Part shown: positions 58,847-64,000 of the stretch, piece by piece
Numbering within the stretch: the first letter of the stretch is position 1
Layout: every line of letters starts with the position of its first letter
NCBI GenBank assembly: GCA_015143295.1
Contig: CM026570.1
Location: 23,629,250-23,693,249 of the forward strand
Source of the DNA: Tetracentron sinense
Taxonomy: Eukaryota; Streptophyta; Magnoliopsida; Trochodendrales; Trochodendraceae
Length of the DNA: 64,000 nt
Direction of reading: 5' to 3'
Position numbers and translations under genes: made by a program
The notes under the pieces: generated by a model
What the model was told of the DNA's origin: nothing
Database searches by the model: none
Seen by the model: the letters and a program-made list of their open reading frames with translations, nothing else

Positions 58847-59858
58847 TTATCATATGGATGGTTGATACGTGTTGTTGAGTCACAAAGCAAATCTACTAAC
58901 CCCAACAATAATTTGCACACATTTGGATGTTAACTATCTTGACAGAAAGCATAATAATGGAGTTAGTTAAGTGGTCCAATTTAAAAACTTGATGTATGTG
59001 AACCTAAAGGCACAGGTGGGACCGACCACCATGTTCTCCTTTTGCGTTTGAAGCTACCAACCAAATACATCAATTTGAGTCGGGCGTGCGCCTTGATTAT
59101 GCTTCTTTGTCTCTTTGTGTTTTATTTATTTATTAAGTAAAAGTATATTAAATAAATATTTAAAAAGAATTCTTTACTCTCTTCTCATTGGTTTTTGGGT
59201 AACCATAGGTTTCAACAGCTCAGCCCCAATTTAAAAAGAAATCGTTACTCTCTTCTCTAGTACTAGGGTCCTTCAACTCTGTTTAGTTTTGCTGGTCTTA
59301 CTTGAGTGAGAGGCTGTATAGCAATGTAACGAGAGAAAAATTACTACCAACTTATTGAGATATTGATTCATGGAGAGTTTCTCTTATTGGGAATCGATCC
59401 TAGGACATCCTCTTAACGACGGACACAACTTTACCATCATAGCTGATGTGAGGTCACTCCTTAGTTATTAAAGTTTAATGAAACTTGGTGTTATTGGTAG
59501 GGGGGTCAACAGGCTGAATTTAAGACACAAACCCTCTTGTTAGGGAATTACTTAACTTCGGTCGCAGTAGGCTATGTAGTGTAATGTACAGTTCTCATTG
59601 GTCAACGCCCTCATTTTTACCGCACATCAACTGTAGTTAACATTCACTCACTCCTATGATTAAGCAATTTGAGCTTGATTTTAAAAAGTAAAAAAAAATA
59701 TTAACTTTAATTTCCTTAAGCTTAGCCATAGTTAAAGGAGTGTTAAAAGGGACACATGGCCATGACATTAGACTACATAGTCTAATGCAAGATGTGCTAA
59801 TCACTTACCCTTGTGTAAATATGCTAGTCTAATAAAAAAGAGCAGTGATAGGCCTACT
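58847..59858. other. Intergenic with one copy of a diverged local repeat
   Basis: No gene seen. About 59340-59465 resembles 60045-60160 ('ttactaccaac.tattg', 'acacaactt.accatc', 'gatgtgaggtcactc'), an old short interspersed-type repeat of uncertain class. Confidence 0.4.
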
Positions 59859-59963
59859 CATGAAATCTATTTAGAAACCTAAGGCCGGACCTTAATGGTG
59901 AGTATTTAAGAGAAGGTGCTGGACCAATGAGGTCCGGCCTTAGGTTTCTAAATGGATTTCATG
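59859..59963. repeat. 105-bp near-perfect inverted repeat (hairpin or foldback MITE)
   Basis: Arms 59859-59893 and 59929-59963 pair over 35 bases with two mismatches; both carry CCTAAGGCCGGACCT or its complement. The loop is 35 nt. It could be a small foldback transposon or yield a hairpin RNA. No clear target duplication. Confidence 0.6.
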
Positions 59964-62151
59964 GTTATGTAACTATTTCGCATTAAAAAAAAATACAAAA
60001 ATTAGGCCCAGACCCATTGACAGCCCTACTTATAGGCCATTACTACCAACCTATTGCAGTTCAACAGAATGGATACCAAGAACTCCTTTTAATGAGTGAC
60101 ACAACTTCACCATCCTAGCTTGCTAGAGAGGCTAATGTGAGGCCACTCTTTACATGAGCCTGAGCCAAGTTACCGGGTTTAGTGAACATTTTTTTTTTTT
60201 TGGTTCTTTGGAGGCCAGATGGACCTATGGGCTACACAATGACGGGTAGCCCTCCATCTCCCATAAACAACCCCAACCCTAATGTAGGTGGGATTAGATC
60301 CCAGGTCTCTAGTACGACCCCAAGAGAGCTTACAAACTAAACTAATTGGCACCTATGGTGTAGTGAACTTTGCCTTATGGTCGTGGCCTAGTTTATACGT
60401 GTGGCAAGTTCTCACCTGACCTATCAACTATACTTGCATGGATTAGATAAGGTTAAGGCTTTTCATCGTTGGCTCAGTTTAATCGACCCATTTACGAATG
60501 GGTTGGATTCATGTTGAACTCCCATACCCATCATGTCATAAATAATACCTTGTTAATTAATTAAATATCTAACAAGTTTTAAGAATAAAAATCATAATAA
60601 AAGGACATAAAAAAAAGGTTCATTTATTCATTAAATTCTTATTTATTTATTTATTTAATTAAATAAATTATGCAGGGTGGATTCAGTTGGCAGTTTCGTT
60701 CGTGGGTCAAATATGCATTTTTCTTGTTGCAACCCGTATATAAACAATTGGATTTAGGTTTTTGGTGAAATAACTAAATAAAATATGAGACTTGAGGCTG
60801 AGCTGTGCTTCACCGCTTTGAAGTGGATATCCCCTTTTTAGTTTATTGCGATGAAACTTTTGTTATTATGGAAAGAGATAGAGGTAATATTACAAAACAC
60901 TTTTGTCTTCATAATTACAAGATTGCTACCGTCATACACTTGAAAGTAGGAGGTGGATGACGAACCATATTGCTAGTGAACAGTTCAAGCTCGACTTGTC
61001 AAATTCAAACTACATTTTTAAGCTCGTTGAATTAATGAGCCAAGCTTGAGCACGTAGGTACTCGACTCGTTAAAAGTTTGGCTCGATTATATATATATAT
61101 ATACTTAACATATTGAAATATTTAAAATATACTTATTTCATTTAAAGATTAATATTCTATAATCTATTATTCATTATAAGAATACCCTTTATACAATTGT
61201 AAACTTATAATAAATTTTTAGTTAACACTGTAATTTCTTTACTTAGGATAATAAAGTAAAATTTTCACCTAATATAAAAAGCTATATCCCATGAACCAAG
61301 TTGCTCATGAAACTGCTCAAGTTCATTTATTAAAGCTTGAGCTTGTATTTAATAAACAAGTCATGCTCAAGCTTGATTTTCAAGCTCGGTTAAATAACAA
61401 ACAAGTTTGAACACACCACTACTCGGCTCGGCACTCCTCTTTGTATTTAAACTGATAAAATATTTGTTTGAGAACAAATATTCATACAAGTTAAGCTGTT
61501 ACACCAACCTGCTTGTGCTAGAAAGATTGTATATCCATTGTGGTTGTTTTTTTAAAGTGAGGTTAACACATGAATTTTTTTGAGTGGGTCGGTGCGGACA
61601 CTCGAAAAGACTTGTCCTTGCCTAGAAGGATTTGGGACACCCTGAATTACCCAAAAAAAAATAAAAAAATTGCTTGCTTTTATTTATTTATTGGTTATAT
61701 TGGGGCTCAAGGCCCATTGCTTGCTTTTATTTTAGCACAGGCTCTTTGACTCATTAATTACTATTGGGATTTTTGTTAACCCTAGTTGCAAATCATCCAA
61801 AGACGCAATTGGGGCATTCAAATATCAAACAATATTTGACTTTTTTTTTAAAACCATTAAAATAATAAAACAATTCCAAGTGTTAGGGTTTTCTTGTATC
61901 TATAGAAAAATTTGGAGTAAATACAATTGGGGCTAGAACTCCTTTTACTATTAACTAACGCTAATTGAGGTTGCCGCCTAACCTATTCGACTAAAAACAA
62001 TAAATAAATTAATCCGTTAGTCACGAGAATGGTGGAGTCCTTTGGAGCTCTGTTATTGTCATGTAGGACTCAGCCGCCTTTCTCTATCTTAATATTTTAT
62101 TTTCTTTTCTTTTTATAACAAAGACGTCTTTCTTTCTTTATTGGACTTTGC
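59964..62151. other. Intergenic with old repeats, no gene
   Basis: A second copy of the local repeat lies at 60045-60160. Around 60960-61440 many 'aagctcgagctcggctcg'-like words alternate in both senses, a dispersed plant repeat type. A TA run is at about 61089-61103, and a TTTA-rich stretch at 60630-60670. No coding sequence or RNA gene is supported. Confidence 0.4.
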
Positions 62152-62306
62152 TATTGAGACCGCAGAAGGGCGAGACCGCCGAGACCCTGCATACATGCAT
62201 GCACGGGATTTCAGGTGGGGCCACGTTCACATGATAGGCCCCACCTGCAATCCTGTGCATCCGGGCAGGGTCTTCTCGGAGGTCTCGGCCCTTTGCGGTC
62301 TCAATA
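62152..62306. repeat. 155-bp hairpin-forming inverted repeat upstream of the bHLH gene
   Basis: Begins TATTGAGACCGCAGAAGGGC and ends with its near complement. Outer arms (62152-62190 and 62265-62306) and inner arms (TGCACGGGATTTCAGGTGGG with CCCACCTGCAATCCTGTGCA) both pair, so almost the whole unit folds back. TA at each end could be a mariner-type target duplication. It lies about 670 bp before the gene start. Confidence 0.6.
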
Positions 62307-62753
62307 ATATTTCCCTTCTTTATAAACAATGCAAAGCTGAGTATTGAGGAAGATGGCAGTGCAATACACGCGTCATATTTGTGCGACTAGAAACACACCT
62401 TGTTCAATAGCTTTTAACATGATAATCACTATTTTTCTATCTATCTTCCAAGTTGTGTTATGCACGTGCACTATCTGCGCGTGATATTAGTAATCTAGTT
62501 AAGAAAGCTAAAACCAGCACACAGAATTAAAAAACAGATAAAATGACTCACATGATCATACATAGTGGTGGGTCATTAGAACCATGTGCAGGCATGTGGT
62601 AGTTGGCTATTTTGTGGGACCCACTTCTCCAAACCCTAAACATGAAAAAAGAATAAATCAAACAAAACAGAACCCTTGATTACCAAGTTTTCTTCGTCTC
62701 CCCACACCATCCATTTTCAATCTCTTCCTTGTTTTCCACATTAGCTCCTCTAA
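62307..62753 (+). promoter_or_regulatory. Upstream region of the bHLH gene
   Basis: No unambiguous TATA box or start site is seen. The region turns pyrimidine-rich from about 62690, as leader sequences often do. The transcription start is probably between 62650 and 62760, by inference only. Confidence 0.3.
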
Positions 62754-62774
62754 TCTCTCTCTCTCTCTCTCTCT
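62754..62774 (+). repeat. CT microsatellite in the leader of the bHLH gene
   Basis: Ten or so CT units in the presumed 5' UTR. CT-rich leaders are common in plants. Confidence 0.85.
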
Positions 62775-62866
62775 GAGTTTGAGAAATTGTCAGAAGAGAA
62801 TTTAGCCTTTTGTCCTTGAGAGCAGGCAAGAGGACCCTTTGTGTCAGAAGGAAATCTTAGTCTGCA

Positions 62867-62911
62867 ATGGTCGTTTGTCCTTCGATTCATCCTAAAAAGC
62901 TATCTCTATAA
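62867..62911 (+). other. Upstream ORF of 14 codons
   Basis: MVVCPSIHPKKLSL and a stop, 62 nt before the main ATG. If the leader starts upstream of it, ribosomes would meet it first and main-frame translation could be lowered. Confidence 0.4.
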
Positions 62912-62973
62912 TTAGTTACAAGTACTACGAAACCCTAAATTAGACACCAGAATTCCTTTATCCTTTAGCTTCC

Positions 62974-63441
62974 ATGAATTTTCATCCCTTATCCTTAAAC
63001 CCCACTTCTCATAAAGCTACGTTCGCTCGTAGATTTCTTCGAGCTCTGATGAGAATAAAGAAAAACAAACATAAACCCATTTCATCGTCTTCCCGGGAGA
63101 TTCGTCGATGCAGTCGGAGAATTAAAATTGCTGCAGATACATCCATGGCTTCGGCAGTGGGGCCTAAGAGAGCTTGGAGCCGAGCCATGCTTTTCAAGCT
63201 TCGAAGAGGAGCCAAACACCGTGCCTTGGCTAGAAAAATTAGGGCTGGTGCGAAGAGGAAGAGAGAAGTTAGCAATAAGGAAGGGTTTGAATTGAAGAGA
63301 GCCAACGATCTTCGAAGAACTGTTCCAGGTGGTGAAGCCATGGATTTCTGTAGCTTGTTGGAGGAAACTGCCCATTATATAAAGTGCCTTACCAACCAGG
63401 TACAAGTCATGAGAAGTATTGCTGATTTCTACTCTACTTGA
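62974..63441 (+). CDS. Atypical (non-DNA-binding) bHLH transcription factor, IBH1/AIF-like
   Basis: Single-exon frame of 155 residues. N-terminal basic part with TFARRFLRALMRIKK (17-30) and the RRIKIAADTSMASAVGPKRA segment (48-67) followed by WSRAML, a block shared by the IBH1, IBL1 and AIF group. The helix-loop-helix is about 100-150: helix 1 EGFELKRANDLRRTV, loop PGGEAM, helix 2 DFCSLLEETAHYIKCLTNQV. The H-E-R residues needed to contact an E-box are missing from the basic part, so it should act by pairing with other bHLH proteins in the nucleus. In this group that restrains brassinosteroid- and gibberellin-driven cell elongation. The ATG at 62974 gives the longest frame; Met 26 or Met 58 are weaker alternatives. 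The exact subgroup is not settled. Confidence 0.88.
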   Translation: MNFHPLSLNPTSHKATFARRFLRALMRIKKNKHKPISSSSREIRRCSRRIKIAADTSMASAVGPKRAWSRAMLFKLRRGAKHRALARKIRAGAKRKREVSNKEGFELKRANDLRRTVPGGEAMDFCSLLEETAHYIKCLTNQVQVMRSIADFYST

Positions 63442-63832
63442 TCTTGGAATAACTATTTCAGCTACAGAAATATGTAAGAAGAAAAGGAGACATATCAAAT
63501 GGACAGACAAAGAGAAGGAAGGATCCAGGTCTGGGTGGTAAGTTTCAAGACTCAAGAATAGATAGTTTATAGATAATCTGGTTTTTACATGCATACATAT
63601 ACACATGCATAGAAATATCAGCCTTAAAAGGTTGATTGTATATTACAGAGAGAGATGTTTGGTACTGTTTGGTCCATAAATAATCTGGTTGGTGATACAT
63701 AATTTTTTAGATTGTGTAGGTAACTAGTTGTGTATTAGCTTCTGATTATTACCTCTCTCTCTCTCTCTCACTCTCTCTATAGATCTCTCTCTCTTTCTCT
63801 ATAGATCTCTCTCTCTCTCTCACTCTCTCTAT

Positions 63833-63870
<38 letters not shown>

Positions 63871-64000
63871 ATCTCTCTCTCTCTCTCATAGCTTCTTGCA
63901 ATATTTTAGGAACTGAACTGACTGTTAGCTTAGTGTTTGCAGGGGGGAATATGCAGAGGTGTTATTCTGACCTGTTCTTACTATTAGAAATTATATATTT
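63442..64000 (+). other. 3' flank of the bHLH gene with possible 3' UTR intron
   Basis: GTAAGT at 63538 and 'tttgcag' ending at 63942 would frame a 405-nt intron after the stop codon. Between them lies the long CT/TATAGAT repeat. Both ends fit plant splice consensus, but no transcript evidence is available. No polyadenylation signal can be placed with confidence. Confidence 0.35.
63753..63888 (+). repeat. Compound CT microsatellite with TATAGAT interruptions
   Basis: Blocks of (CT)n split four times by 'tatagat' or 'ca', about 136 bp, likely to vary in length between individuals. Confidence 0.9.

Noticed and set aside
62141-62347. 68-codon ORFs on both strands at the upstream hairpin
   Set aside because: Both arise from the inverted repeat itself and resemble each other for that reason.
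63009-63341. 110-codon and 174-codon minus-strand ORFs over the bHLH gene
   Set aside because: Antisense shadows; the plus frame has the recognisable helix-loop-helix.

Overview
The window is plant nuclear DNA, almost certainly from a flowering plant with a repeat-rich genome; nothing in it fixes the species. About 57 kb on the left is a stack of nested LTR retrotransposons. The last ~6.7 kb is ordinary gene space ending in one host gene, an atypical bHLH transcription factor (62974-63441, +).

Left edge (1-10952): a broken Tat-type Ty3/gypsy reverse transcriptase fragment (+), then a partly deleted copia-like element G (LTR pieces 869-1818 and 2814-4319), then a decayed Tat/Ogre-type gypsy element F on the minus strand (gag 4320-6480, extra ORF1 6771-8240, LTR plus leader up to 10952).

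The nest (10953-57293): E is an old Sirevirus-like copia element (+) with a truncated 5' end, broken pol and an env-like ORF. Its 3' LTR is split by A, a Tekay/Del-like chromovirus (16700-56354, -, target duplication GTCAT). A is split twice: in its integrase by B (20114-29885, -, duplication GGTAT) and in its gag by D, a Sirevirus-like copia (32712-52888, -, duplication AGGCT). D is split in its protease by C, a second Tekay-like element (39908-49627, +, duplication TTCCC). The order of events is therefore E, A, then B and D, then C after D. B is young: both LTRs are 2294 bp with one mismatch found by eye, and gag and pol are open.

Three features go beyond routine annotation. First, A, B and C each carry a GT-AG interval of 136-146 nt at the same codon between gag and protease. 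Removing it joins the frames exactly, and retaining it ends Gag at a nearby stop, so splicing may set the Gag to Gag-Pol ratio. Second, all the element families here (three copia-like, one Tekay group, one Tat/Ogre) carry short palindromes in the LTR, usually 60-110 nt upstream of a TATA box. Third, the LTRs of A, B and C share a 35-39 codon ORF that changes mostly at third positions and by in-frame indels.

Gene space (57294-64000): AT-rich intergenic DNA holding several small inverted-repeat elements and microsatellites, then the bHLH gene with a CT-rich leader, a 14-codon upstream ORF and a possible intron in its 3' UTR.
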